Below are positions 10,386-20,740 of a stretch of 64,000 bases of DNA, piece by piece; position 1 is the stretch's first letter, and each line of letters begins with the position of its first letter. Origin of the DNA: Primulina eburnea (Eukaryota > Streptophyta > Magnoliopsida > Lamiales > Gesneriaceae). Location of the stretch: positions 29,854,277 through 29,918,276 of the forward strand of contig NC_133105.1 of NCBI RefSeq assembly GCF_022965805.1. The letters are read 5' to 3'. The notes below the pieces were generated by a model. The model searched no databases, had not been told where the DNA came from, and worked only from the letters and a program-made list of their open reading frames with translations. Position numbers and translations under genes: made by a program.

Positions 10386-10742
10386 TCAATCCAAGTTCTT
10401 TTTAAGAATAGCACGCAAAAGTGTTCCCAAAGTTCTATTGACAACTTCAGTTTGTCCATCCGTTTGAGGATGACAAGTAGTAGAAAACAACAATTTTGAG
10501 CCAAGTTTAGCCCATAAAGTATTCCAAAAGTAACTCAAAAATTTAACATCGCGACCAGAAACAATATTCCTAGTCATGCCATGAAACCTAACGACTTCTT
10601 TAAAGAACAAATCCGCAATGTTTGAAGCATCATCGGTTTTATGACAAGCTACAAAATGTGCCATCTTAGAGAATCTATCCACAACAACAAAAATAGAATC
10701 CCTCCCCTTCTTAGTCCTAGGAAACCCCAAAATAAAGTCCAT
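10386..10742 (-). pseudogene. representative integrase unit with an open 118-codon frame
   Basis: One full unit reads as an uninterrupted integrase core fragment with all three catalytic regions: the D of MDFILG, the D of the SGRDVKF block (normally SDRD, here G for D) and the E of [10 protein letters not shown] copy offset by 1270 bp lies at 11656-12012. It has no zinc-binding domain, no C-terminal domain and no promoter of its own, so it is a satellite-like fragment and not a gene. Confidence 0.75.
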
Positions 10743-10911
10743 AGAAATGTGAATCCAAGTCCTTTTTAAGAATCGTACGCAAAAGTGTTCCCAATGTTCT
10801 ATTTACAACTTCAGTTTGTCCATCCGTTTGAGGATGACAAGTAGTAGAAAACAACAATTTTGTACCAAGTTTAGCCCATAAAGTATTCCAAAAGTAACTC
10901 AAGAATTTAAC

Positions 10912-11038
10912 ATGCCTGTCCTTTCATAAGTGGAGAGAGAATAAAGCGCCCATAATAGAGACGTTTATTGTTTGTTCTTGATTCAACACATTTCCACTGT
11001 AGTGTCCGAGTAGATACTGTTACTTTCTCTCGAACCAT
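10912..11038 (-). pseudogene. rpoA: rpoA 5' fragment, copy 1 (plastid RNA polymerase alpha)
   Basis: The minus-strand frame from the ATG at 11036-11038 begins [15 protein letters not shown] and continues to an LMKGQ segment, which matches the start of plastid-encoded RNA polymerase alpha. Only about 42 of the usual 330-340 codons are present before the frame runs into integrase sequence. No function is expected. Confidence 0.88.
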
Positions 11039-11116
11039 AGTAATATTATTTTATTTGATTGAATTTGAATCATTTATTTCTCTTGTTTCTTTTTAAATTT
11101 CTTCACTATTCATTTC

Positions 11117-11460
11117 CTACACACGTCTTTTTTTCGGAGGTCTACAGCCATTATGTGGCATAGGGGTTACATCTCGTACGAAAGTTAATAGTATACCACT
11201 TCTACGAATAGCGCGTAATGCTGCGTCTCTTCCGAGACCGGGACCTTTTATCATGACTTCTGCTCGTTGCATACCTTGATCAACTACTGTACGAATAACA
11301 TTTGCTGCTGCAGTTTGAGCGGCAAAAGGTGTGCCTCTTCTCGTACCCTTGAATCCACAAGTACCAGGCGGAGGACCAGGAAATCACTCGACCCCGTACA
11401 TCTGTAACCGTGACAATGGTATTATTGAAACTTGCTTGAACATGAATAACTCCCTTTGGA
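11117..11460 (-). pseudogene. rps11: rps11 3' portion, copy 1 (plastid ribosomal protein S11)
   Basis: The minus strand encodes plastid S11 from [14 protein letters not shown] to the native end PPKKRRV and stop at 11117-11119, so the first 30 or so residues are lacking. A 1-bp insertion near 11368 (ACCAGGCGG here, ACCGGCGG in copy 2) breaks the frame after VISWSSA. The run of seven T (seven A in sense) before the stop is intact here and is short by one in copy 2. Confidence 0.9.
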
Positions 11461-11461
11461 C

Positions 11462-12181
11462 CAGAAACAATATTCCTAGTCATGCCATGCAACCTAACGA
11501 CTTCTCCAAAGAACAAATCCGCAATGTTTGAAGCATCATCGGTTTTATGACAAGCTATAAAATGTGCCATCTTAGAGAATCTATCCACAACAACGAAAAT
11601 AGAATCCCTCCCCTTCTTAGTCCTAGGCAACCCCAAAATAAAGTCCATAGAAATGTCAATCCAAGTTCTTTTTAAGAATAGCACGCAAAAGTGTTCCCAA
11701 AGTTCTATTGACAACTTCAGTTTGTCCATCCGTTTGAGGATGACAAGTAGTAGAAAACAACAATTTTGAGCCAAGTTTAGCCCATAAAGTATTCCAAAAG
11801 TAACTCAAGAATTTAACATCGCGACCAGAAACAATATTCCTAGTCATGCCATGAAACCTAACGACTTCTCTAAAGAACAAATCCGCAATGTTTGAAGCAT
11901 CATCGGTTTTATGACAAGCTATAAAATGTGCCATCTTAGAGAATCTATCCACAACAACAAAAATAGAATCCCTCCCCTTCTTAGTCCTAGGAAACCCCAA
12001 AATAAAGTCCATAGAAATGTGAATCCAAGTCCTTTTTAAGAATCGTACGCAAAAGTGTTCCCAATGTCATATTTACAACTTCAGTTTGTCCATCCGTTTG
12101 AGGATGACAAGTAGTAGAAAACAACAATTTTGTACCAAGTTTAGCCCATAAAGTATTCCAAAAGTAACTCAAGAATTTAAC
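11462..12181 (-). repeat. integrase units between the two plastid inserts
   Basis: Two integrase units (markers at 11691 and 12055). Together with the next plastid insert they repeat 10386-11461 at an offset of about 1270 bp, forming a higher-order unit of two integrase monomers plus one plastid insert. The unit at 12055 shares the variant AATCGTACGC with the one at 10785, which confirms the register. Confidence 0.85.
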
Positions 12182-12308
12182 ATGCCTGTCCTTTCATAAG
12201 TGGAGAGAGAATAAAGCGCCCATAATAGAGACGTTTATTGTTTGTTCTTGATTCAACACATTTCCACTGTAGTGTCCGAGTAGATACTGTTACTTTCTCT
12301 CGAACCAT
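12182..12308 (-). pseudogene. rpoA: rpoA 5' fragment, copy 2
   Basis: Repeats the first about 42 codons of plastid rpoA, offset 1270 bp from copy 1, and joins integrase sequence at the same base. It is a non-functional fragment. Confidence 0.87.
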
Positions 12309-12731
12309 AGTAATATTATTTTATTTGATTGAATTTGAATCATTTATTTCTCTTGTTTCTTTTTAAATTTCTTCACTATTCATTTCCTACACACGTCTTT
12401 TTTCGGAGGTCTACAGCCATTATGTGGCATAGGGGTTACATCTCGTACGAAAGTTAATAGTATACCACTTCTACGAATAGCGCGTAATGCTGCGTCTCTT
12501 CCGAGACCGGGACCTTTTATCATGACTTCTGCTCGTTGCATACCTTGATCAACTACTGTACGAATAACATTTGCTGCTGCAGTTTGAGCGGCAAAAGGTG
12601 TGCCTCTTCTCGTACCCTTGAATCCACAAGTACCGGCGGAGGACCAGGAAATCACTCGACCCCGTACATCTGTAACCGTGACAATGGTATTATTGAAACT
12701 TGCTTGAACATGAATAACTCCCTTTGGACCA
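12182..12731 (-). other. plastid DNA insert, copy 2
   Basis: Same plastid segment and same breakpoints as copy 1, so the two were made by duplication of a unit that already contained the insert and not by two insertions. It differs by two 1-bp deletions relative to copy 1 (in the T run at about 12400 and near 12633). It includes rpoA start codon complement at 12306-12308 and the rps11 stop complement at 12387-12389. Confidence 0.92.
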
Positions 12732-13042
12732 GAAACAATATTCCTAGTCATGCCATGCAACCTAACGACTTCTCCAAAGAACAAATCCGCAATGTTTGAA
12801 GCATCATCGGTTTTATGACAAGCTATAAAATGTGCCATCTTAGAGAATCTATCCACAACAACGAAAATAGAATCCCTCCCCTTCTTAGTCCTAGGCAACC
12901 CCAAAATAAAGTCCATAGAAATGTCAATCCAAGTTCTTTTTAAGAATAGCACGCAAAAGTGTTCCCAAAGTTCTATTGACAACTTCAGCTTGTCCATCCG
13001 TTTGAGGATGACAAGTAGTAGAAAACAACAATTTTGTGCCAA
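12380..13042 (-). pseudogene. in-frame integrase-rps11 fusion frame (220 codons)
   Basis: One open frame starts in an integrase unit ([10 protein letters not shown]... then the core block [16 protein letters not shown] to [10 protein letters not shown]) and passes without a break into plastid S11 from PKGVIHVQ to [11 protein letters not shown]. The last residues differ from native S11 because a T-run deletion shifts the frame just before the stop. About 105 residues are integrase-derived and about 115 are S11. The equivalent frame in copy 1 (11280-11774) is cut short by a frameshift. No promoter or start context supports expression; the fusion is probably fortuitous. Confidence 0.75.
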
Positions 13043-16000
13043 GTTTAGCCCATAAAGTCTTCCAAAAGTAACTCAAGAATATAACATCTCGATCAAAAAC
13101 AATAGTCCTAGGCATGCCAAGCAACCTAACGACTTCTCTAAAGAACAAATCCGCAATGTTTGACCATCATCGGTTTTATGACAAGTTATAAAATGTGCCA
13201 TTTTAGAGAATCTATCCACAACAACAAAAATAGAATCCCTCCTCTTCTTAGTCCTAGGCAACCCCAAAATAAAGTCCATAGAAATGTGAATCCAAGTTCT
13301 TTTTAAGAATAGCACGCAAAAGTGTTCCCAATGTTCTATTTACAACTTCAGTTTGCCCATCCGTTTGAGGATGACAAGTAGTATAAAACAACAATTTTGT
13401 ACCAAGTTTAGCCCATAAAGTATTCCAAAAGTAACTCAAGAATTTAACATCGCGATCAAAAACAATAGTCCTAGGCATGCCATGCAACCTAGCGACTTCT
13501 CTAAAGAACAAATCTGCCATGTTTGAAGCATCATCGGTTTTATGACAAGCTATAAAATGTGCCATCTTAGAGAATCTATCCACAACAACAAAAATAGAAT
13601 CCCTCCCCTTCTTAGACCTAGGCAACCCCAAAATAAAGTCAATAGAAATGTCAATCCAAGTTCTTTTTAAGAATAGCACGCAAAAGTGTTCCCAAAGTTC
13701 TATTGACAACTTCAGTTTGCCCATCCGTTTGAGGATGACAAGTAGTAAAAAACAACAATTTTGTGCCAAGTTTAGCCCATAAAGTCTTCCAAAGTAACTC
13801 AAGAATTTAACATGGCGACCAAAAACAATAGTCCTAGACATGCCATGCAACCTAGCGACTTCTCTAAAGAACAAATCCGCAATGTTTGAAGCATCATCGA
13901 TTTTATGACAAGCTATAAAATGTGCCATCTTAGCGAATCTATCCACAAAAACAAAAATAGAAGCCCTCCCCTTCTTAGTCCTAGGCAACCCCAAAATAAA
14001 GTCCATAGAAATGTCAATCCAAGTTCTTTTTAAGAATAGCACGCAAAAGTGTTCCCAAAGTTCTATTGACAACTTCAGCTTGTCCATCCGTTTGAGGATG
14101 ACAAGTAGTAGAAAACAACAATTTTGTGCCAAGTTTAGCCCATAAAGTCTTCCAAAAGTAACACAAGAATATAACATCTCGATCAAAAACAATAGTCCTA
14201 GGCATGCCAAGCAACCTAACGACTTCTCTAAAGAACAAATCCGCAATGTTTGACCATCATCGGTTTTATGACAAGTTATAAAATGTGCCATCTTAGAGAA
14301 TCTATCCACAACAACAAAAATAGAATCCCTCCTCTTCTTAGTCCTAGGCAACCCCAAAATAAAGTCCATAGAAATGTCAATCCAAGTTCTTTTTAAGAAT
14401 AGCACGCAAAAGTGTTCTCAAAGTTCTATTGACAACTTCAGCTTGTCCATCCGTTTGAGGATGACAAGTAGTAGAAAACAACAATTTTGTGCCAAGTTTA
14501 GCCCATAAAGTATTCCAAAAGTAACACAAGAATATAACATCTCGATCAAAAACAATAGTCCTAGGCATGCCAAGCAACCTAACGACTTCTCTAAAGAACA
14601 AATCCGCAATGTTTGACCATCATCGGTTTTATGACAAGTTATAAAATGTGCCATCTTAGAGAATCTATCCACAACAACAAAAATAGAATCCCTCCTCTTC
14701 TTAGTCCTAGGCAACCCCAAAATAAAGTCCATAGAAATGTCAATCCAAGTTCTTTTTAAGAATAGCACGCAAAAGTGTTCCCAAAGTTCTATTGACAACT
14801 TCAGCTTGTCCATCCGTTTGAGGATGACAAGTAGTAGAAAACAACAATTTTGTGCCAAGTTTAGCCCATAAAGTCTTCTAAAAGTAACTCAAGAATATAA
14901 CATCTCGATCAAAAACAATAGTCCTAGGCATGCCAAGCAACCTAACGACTTCTCTAAAGAACAAATCCGCAATGTTTGACCATCATCGGTTTTATGACAG
15001 GTTATAAAATGTGCCATCTTAGAGAATCTATCCACAACAACAAAAATAGAATCCCTCCTCTTCTTAGTCCTAGGCAACCCCAAAATAAAGTCCATAGAAA
15101 TGTGAATCCAAGTTCTTTTTAAGAATAGCACGCAAAAGTGTTCTCAAAGTTCTATTGACAACTTCAGCTTGTCCATCCGTTTGAGGATGACAAGTAGTAG
15201 AAAACAACAATTTTGTGCCAAGTTTAGCCCATAAAGTATTCCAAAAGTAACACAAGAATATAACATCTCGATCAAAAACAATAGTCCTAGGCATGCCAAG
15301 CAACCTAACGACTTCTCTAAAGAACAAATCCGCAATGTTTGACCATCATCGGTTTTATGACAAGTTATAAAATGTGCCATCTTAGAGAATCTATCCACAA
15401 CAACAAAAATAGAATCCCTCCTCTTCTTAGTCCTAGGCAACCCCAAAATAAAGTCCATAGAAATGTCAATCCAAGTTCTTTTTAAGAATAGCACGCAAAA
15501 GTGTTCCCAAAGTTCTATTGACAACTTCAGCTTGTCCATCCGTTTGAGGATGACAAGTAGTAGAAAACAACAATTTTGTGCCAAGTTTAGCCCATAAAGT
15601 CTTCTAAAAGTAACTCAAGAATATAACATCTCGATCAAAAACAATAGTCCTAGGCATGCCAAGCAACCTAACGACTTCTCTAAAGAACAAATCCGCAATG
15701 TTTGACCATCATCGGTTTTATGACAGGTTATAAAATGTGCCATCTTAGAGAATCTATCCACAACAACAAAAATAGAATCCCTCCTCTTCTTAGTCCTAGG
15801 CAACCCCAAAATAAAGTCCATAGAAATGTGAATCCAAGTTCTTTTTAAGAATAGCACGCAAAAGTGTTCCCAAAGTTCTATTGACAACTTCAGCTTGTCC
15901 ATCCGTTTGAGGATGACAAGTAGTAGAAAACAACAGTTTTGTGCCAAGTTTAGCCCATAAAGTCTTCCAAAAGTAACTCAAAAATATAACATCTCGATCA

Positions 16001-16698
16001 AAAACAATAGTCCTAGGCATGCCAAGCAACCTAACGACTTCTCTAAAGAACAAATCTGCAATGTTTGACCATCATCGGTTTTATGACAAGTTATAAAATG
16101 TGCCATCTTAGAGAATCTATCCACAACAACAAAAATAGAATCCCTCCTCTTCTTATTCCTAGGCAACCCCAAAATAAAGTACATAGAAATGTGAATCCAA
16201 GTTCTTTTTAAGAATAGCACGCAAAAGTGTTCCCAATGTTCTATTTACAACTTCAGTTTGCCCATCCGTTTGAGGATGACAAGTAGTATAAAACAACAAT
16301 TTTGTACCAAGTTTAGCCCATAAAGTATTCCAAAAGTAACTCAAGAATTTAACATCGCGATCAAAAACAATAGTCCTAGGCATGCCATGCAACCTAGCGA
16401 CTTCTCTAAAGAACAAATCCGCCATGTTTGAAGCATCATCGGTTTTATGACAAGCTATAAAATGTGCCATCTTAGAGAATCTATCCACAACAACAAAAAT
16501 AGAATCCCTCCCCTTCTTAGTCCTAGGCAACCTCAAAATAAAGTCAATAGAAATGTCAATCCAAGTTCTTTTTAAGAATAGCACGCAAAAGTGTTCCCAA
16601 AGTTCTATTGACAACTTCAGTTTGCCCATCCGTTTGAAGATGACAAGTAGTAAAAAACAACAATTTTGTGCCAAGTTTAGCCCATAAAGTCTTCCAAA
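12732..16698 (-). repeat. integrase array, uninterrupted block with 726-bp dimer repeat
   Basis: Eleven units follow without plastid DNA. Frames at 14418-14858 and 15144-15584 are identical in product at an offset of 726 bp, as are those near 14889 and 15615, so a two-unit dimer was itself duplicated; the GTGTTCTCAA variant marks alternate units (14412 and 15138). A 383-codon frame at 13254-14405 runs through three units. The block ends inside a unit at CTTCCAAAA (16698), where filler DNA joins it to LTR F. Confidence 0.88.
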
Positions 16699-16736
16699 AA
16701 TCATGTACAAAAGCATAGCATATATCAATTAACATG
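16699..16736 (+). repeat. 38-bp filler at the array/F junction
   Basis: These 38 bp are an exact direct repeat of 16828-16865, 129 bp away inside F. They are not at the native place, since F reads on from TTGCCATGCA at 16737. The copied piece sits exactly between the broken integrase unit and the broken LTR, the signature of templated filler made during break repair. Confidence 0.8.
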
Positions 16737-17859
16737 TTGCCATGCACTCATACAGACACGACAACAGCCGGATAACTCCGGTGAGAAACATATCCCAGTA
16801 TAAAACATGGATGCATGCAATGTCATAAATCATGTACAAAAGCATAGCATATATCAATTAACATGAATGCAAATCTAAACATGTCGAAGAATACAAATCT
16901 GTATTCAACATTTAAATCATGACTCGACTCATTTCTAATCTAGGGATCCCGGTGTGAATAAGACGGTCTGTCACCTACTCAACCAATCGGGGCGACGGTA
17001 CGTCTTATTCCTAGACTTCGGTCAACTCTGTATCGAGGGTCTACACATAGAGCAAATCTACTCCTATGCGTCGATACACCGAAACGTCTAGTTTTGGCCA
17101 GTCTGCCAATATCTCCTATCTCAGGACTCGACTATAAATCAATAAAAAAGGCATTACATAATGAAATGTAATAACAATCTAGTATGTGATTTAGGGAAAC
17201 TCGTATCAAATCTGAATCGAGTTGTGCAATCCCGTGACCACATGAATTATACCTTTCGTGTCGCACTGTCTGTCGAGATCTCGAATCAAATGTCAAACCT
17301 GTCACTTCAAATCTGAAATGGCAATGTAACAATGCACTCTATCAAGACATAACTCATATCAAAATCTTGCACAAGTCAATACTTAATCATACTTCATCTC
17401 GGTAACAATCGACGGCATAACGGCGTATTTCTTTGATACCGGTAACTCAATCTCAACATATAACAATGTCATAATTTCATCATCATCACAATAATCTCAT
17501 TATCACTTCAAAATCGGTACACCATCATACACATAGGCTGGAATTTCGAAATAATGGCATATGATAACCGAAAATCAACCCGATTGCATTTCTATAATGT
17601 GCACCTTATCCAGAACACATTCCTTCAATAAAATCATGACTTCTCCAGCACATAAATATCAAGACATGCTGGAATTGAACAATACTTACATCCTTTCGTA
17701 GCCAACGATGCAAGGATCGCAAATCCGGACTCGAAATTAAAATCGAATGGCTAGTGGTTTCATAATCTTAATTCTAATATGAAGAAGGTTTTAAAGGAAA
17801 TAAGGCATGCTCTCGGTTTCCTCCTTTTTCCTGAATGAAGAATGAAGATTCAGCAGCTC

Positions 17860-17873
17860 TATATATATATACA
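17860..17873 (-). promoter_or_regulatory. F TATA-like tract
   Basis: A TATATATATATA run lies about 50 bp downstream (in LTR sense) of the CG-rich array, as in the related LTRs. Confidence 0.5.
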
Positions 17874-17919
17874 TGCCATGTGTCAAGCCAAGAAACGAAG
17901 GTGGCATTTTTGCATGCAG

Positions 17920-18130
17920 CACCGCGGGTGCGGTGGCTTAAGAGCGCTGGTGCGCTGTGCTCACGACAAATTCATTTTAAAGTGCAGTACTAAGACCGCG
18001 GGTGCGGTCTCACCACCGCGGGTGCGGTCTTGCTAGCACCGCGGGTGCGGTGTGGCTTCGCACAAATTCACCAATTTTCTTCTCAATGCACCGCGGGTGC
18101 TGTCCTTCCTGTACCGCGGGTGCGGTGTGG
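17920..18130 (-). repeat. F U3 CG-rich array (ACCGCGGGTGCGGT type)
   Basis: About six copies of ACCGCGGGTGC(GGT) are spread over 210 bp; the core ACCGC...GCGGT is an interrupted palindrome. In LTR sense it lies upstream of a TA tract at 17860-17873. The same motif occurs in both LTRs of C. Confidence 0.85.
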
Positions 18131-18227
18131 CTTCGGCCATGCTTTCAAAAATCCTCATTTTTATGTCATGCATTCTAATCCTTACAAGTCTAGCAGCAAT
18201 GCCAGTTGATAATTCTCGAGCCTTACA

Positions 18228-18241
18228 TTTCTCTCCCTCTT
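18228..18241 (-). other. F polypurine tract
   Basis: The complement of TTTCTCCCTCTTA, a purine run directly before the LTR start. It is followed (upstream in sense) by the GAGTTCGAGGACGAAC motif shared with C, D and B. Confidence 0.75.
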
Positions 18242-18328
18242 AGACAAAAGTTCGTCCTCGAACTCGTACGCAAGTAATTATGCAAGTATATACAGAAGCA
18301 GTAAAATCAAACTAACAAATTACTTACA

Positions 18329-18582
18329 TCAACTGAATAGCTCGGGATGCCTCTGTCTCATTTCAGACTCTGTCTCCCAAGTTGCTTCCTCGATACCATG
18401 ACGACTCCACTGAACCTTCACAAGCGGAATGGTCTTGGTTCTAAGCTGTTTCTCTTTCCGAACAAGAATCTGTATCGGTCTTTCAACATAGCTCAGAGTC
18501 TGATCTAGCTCGGCTTCGTCAGGTTGAATAACATGAGAATCATCCGGCATGTATCGGCGCAACATCGATACATGAAAAACGT
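18329..18582 (-). pseudogene. F Pol C-terminal end (chromodomain-like), truncated by E1
   Basis: About 85 codons of the gypsy polyprotein end: VFHVSMLRRYMPDDSH, then a chromodomain-like segment (RPIQILVRKEKQLR ... VQWSRHGIEEATWE) and the stop. It is nearly identical to the end of C (63480-63733) and of D (36275-36612). In sense it is cut on its upstream side by copia element E1 at 18582, and the rest of pol is absent from this place. Confidence 0.85.
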
Positions 18583-20725
18583 TGTTAGAGTAGGTGCACG
18601 TCGAGCCAAGTGTTGGCCGAGTGTTCACAATGAAACTCTATGTATAAGCAGTCTTTATTTTAATAATATTTGAAATTATTATTTTGGCAAATCTTTATCT
18701 GTATACCCATGCTAGCTGCATAGATAAAGCCCTTGAATATACAAATAGTAGAAAGAATATGGGATGCTCATATGATGAGTATCATGAAACTCATATTTGT
18801 AATACTGTATATTCTAAACAGTTCCTAGTCGATTCAGCCGCCACTAAGAAGGATATAGGCCGCTCGAGTTAGAGACTAGTATCTGCGATGTGAGTACCAT
18901 GTTTCATTGGTAGGGGACATTGTGATGTCCGAACATGCAGATAGGTGCTCCTTGTAGAGTGCACTGAACAACCCTCCATAAAAGGACTTTCCAAGTGGTT
19001 CTCACTTATCGAGTGGAAAAGTCCTGGTTTATGGTTGTACAGAATTAGTCCTTATGACCCGGGACAACATTGAGACTCTATGTGCTAGAATTACACTTTG
19101 ACTTGTTTACCGACTCTCATGGGGTCATCAGGTGGCAAGGTTGGGTGTTCTGTCGAAACACATAGGAGTCGATGCATTGTAGTCGGGGATTCACCGCTTA
19201 CCTTCGGGTATGGATATCCTATGTGTTATCATGTGTATGTAGATCGAAATCTCTGGCCAGAGTATGGTTGTAATTATGAAAGGTGTTTCATAGATTACAC
19301 CATCGATGCAACTACGACATGACACATAGTATCGATTCTTGGACAACTCTCGATATACCAATGGTTGTCGAATCGATCGGGATATATGAGTTGAAGGGAC
19401 CGTACTGTACGCTAACCATAATTGAATGGTTCTTGCAGGCACTATCATGTGATACCTAGGGAATCACGTAAGCGATGCTGCTAGGCGTTTAACGTGATTG
19501 GTTGGGTACTATCAGACTTGAGTTCTGACGTTCTTACTATCAAGGAGTTGATAAGTAAGAATGGAGCGATTGGGGTATGCTCGAATAAGGACATGTTTAG
19601 TCCGAATCACATTGAGATGTGAACCCACGGCTAGTTGTATCAATGAACCATTGAGGGCCACACAAGTACTAGCTTTGTAAATCCCGATGAGAAGTAAAAT
19701 AGTTCAATGTGTTGAACGGCTTATAAAGGAGTTTATAAGCGTAAAGGAAAATTAGAAGTATGACTTCTATAAAGGAGAAAATAGTTCAAAGTGTTGAACG
19801 GCTTATAAATGTGTTTATAAGTGTAAAGAAAAATAGAAGTATGACTTCTATGAGAGAAATGTAAATTTTGATTTATGGAAGTGTTTCTAAATTAAAATTT
19901 GGTCAAGTGAATAATGTAATTGAAAATTGTGATTTTCATAGACATTATTATGGACTAAATAAATTAATTCAAGTGTTGAATTAATTAAACACTAGTGGGC
20001 CTAGTAGAGCCCAAATAATTAAATTAATTCAAGTGTTGGATTAATTAAATAATATTGAGTCTTGTAGAGCTCAATTAAAATAATTATTTAAACTAGTGGG
20101 ACTTGAGTAAATTCAAGTAATGTTTAAATAGTCTCAAATGTGTTTGAGATATTTAAATTTAGTCCAAAGTTTTTAATTTGATTAAAAACTATATAATATG
20201 CATGCATGGGAGGTGAAGGGTTGGAGATTACTTTTTAATAAAATAATGCAAGGCATGCTACTTTTCACTTTTGCTTTTTGCAACACCAAGACAAGGAATT
20301 GAATTCATTCTCCCTTCCCTCAACCATGAGATGGCCGAAACATGCTCTAAAAATTCTCTCCCATTTTTCTCTCTTCTTTGTGTTCTTGAATTGTTTAAGA
20401 ACACACACTTCTCTTTGATAAATCCTCACATTTTTCTAGTGCAAATTGTGAGGGGATTTACCTAGTTGGTGGTGGGCTTAATTTTGGAGTAAGGAGGAGG
20501 CTTGAAGATCTTCATCCATTCAAGAGCTTTGTTGCTAGTCAACAAAGTTGGAGCCACAATCAACTTTTTAAAGTTGATAGGTACATTTCTTTAACATCCT
20601 TTGTATGGTTTGATTTTTGTAAATATTACACAAGATTTTTCATGGGGTGGCCGAAATTTTACATAACAAAATTTGATTTTTGTGCTTCCGTTGCGTTTCC
20701 GGCCACCGTAACCGGTCCGCTTTCA
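18583..20725 (+). repeat. E1 5' LTR
   Basis: A 2143-bp LTR beginning TGTTAGAGTAGGTGC and ending GTCCGCTTTCA. It contains a direct duplication of about 70 bp near 19690-19850 (AATAGTTCAA...TATGACTTCT) that the 3' LTR lacks. It is AT-rich in its second half; no genes are seen. Confidence 0.9.
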
Positions 20726-20727
20726 AG

Positions 20728-20740
20728 TGGTATCCGAGCT
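20728..20740 (+). other. E1 primer-binding site
   Basis: TGGTATCCGAGCT lies 2 bp after the LTR. It differs by one base from the usual initiator tRNA-Met site TGGTATCAGAGC. In E2 one of two copies has the same variant and the other has the usual sequence. Confidence 0.75.

Larger units (their letters stand above)
10912..11461 (-). other. plastid DNA insert, copy 1 (rps11-rpoA region)
   Basis: About 550 bp of chloroplast DNA lies inside an integrase unit. Read on the minus strand it has the rps11 body and stop, the short intergenic spacer, and the first about 42 codons of rpoA, in the order of the plastid rpoA operon. The integrase unit resumes on both sides at TTTAACA and GACCAGAAAC, with about 4 bp (TCGC) of the unit replaced. 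A second copy lies 1270 bp further on. Such inserts (NUPTs) normally arise by end-joining of plastid fragments at breaks. Confidence 0.92.
9702..16698 (-). repeat. tandem array of a 363/364-bp gypsy integrase-core fragment
   Basis: About 17 head-to-tail units, all coding on the minus strand. The marker GTGTTC(C/T)CAA recurs at 10058, 10421, 10785, 11691, 12055, 12959, 13322, 13686, 14049, 14412, 14775, 15138, 15501, 15864, 16227 and 16591, a step of 363 or 364 bp except where plastid DNA intervenes; a partial unit begins at 9702. Each unit covers the Ty3/gypsy integrase core from [16 protein letters not shown] through [14 protein letters not shown] to [14 protein letters not shown] and ends near AILKKN, fused to the start of the next. 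The 364-bp units each contain a 118-codon frame; 363-bp units have a 1-bp loss in the GAAGCATC segment that breaks the frame. Confidence 0.93.
16699..18227 (-). mobile_element. F, truncated gypsy 3' LTR
   Basis: Minus-strand LTR of the C type. Its sense start TGTAAGGCTCGAGAATT is at 18227, preceded by a polypurine tract. Its other end is cut at about 16737, within the GCATGGCAAC segment that in C (51080-51100) continues into GGTGGGGCAGG. The lost end is replaced by a 38-bp filler and then the integrase array. The LTR carries a CG-rich array and a TA tract. The remainder (about 16870-17800) is AT-rich LTR sequence without genes. Confidence 0.85.

Noticed and set aside
11117..11460. Functional rps11 gene
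   Set aside because: It lacks the N-terminal part and has a frameshift; copy 2 has an altered end. Both lie inside integrase repeats, so they are plastid-derived pseudogene fragments.
9702..16698. Centromeric satellite
   Set aside because: The 363-bp step is in a range seen for satellites, but the unit is clearly integrase coding sequence and only about 17 copies are here; there is no evidence for centromere location.
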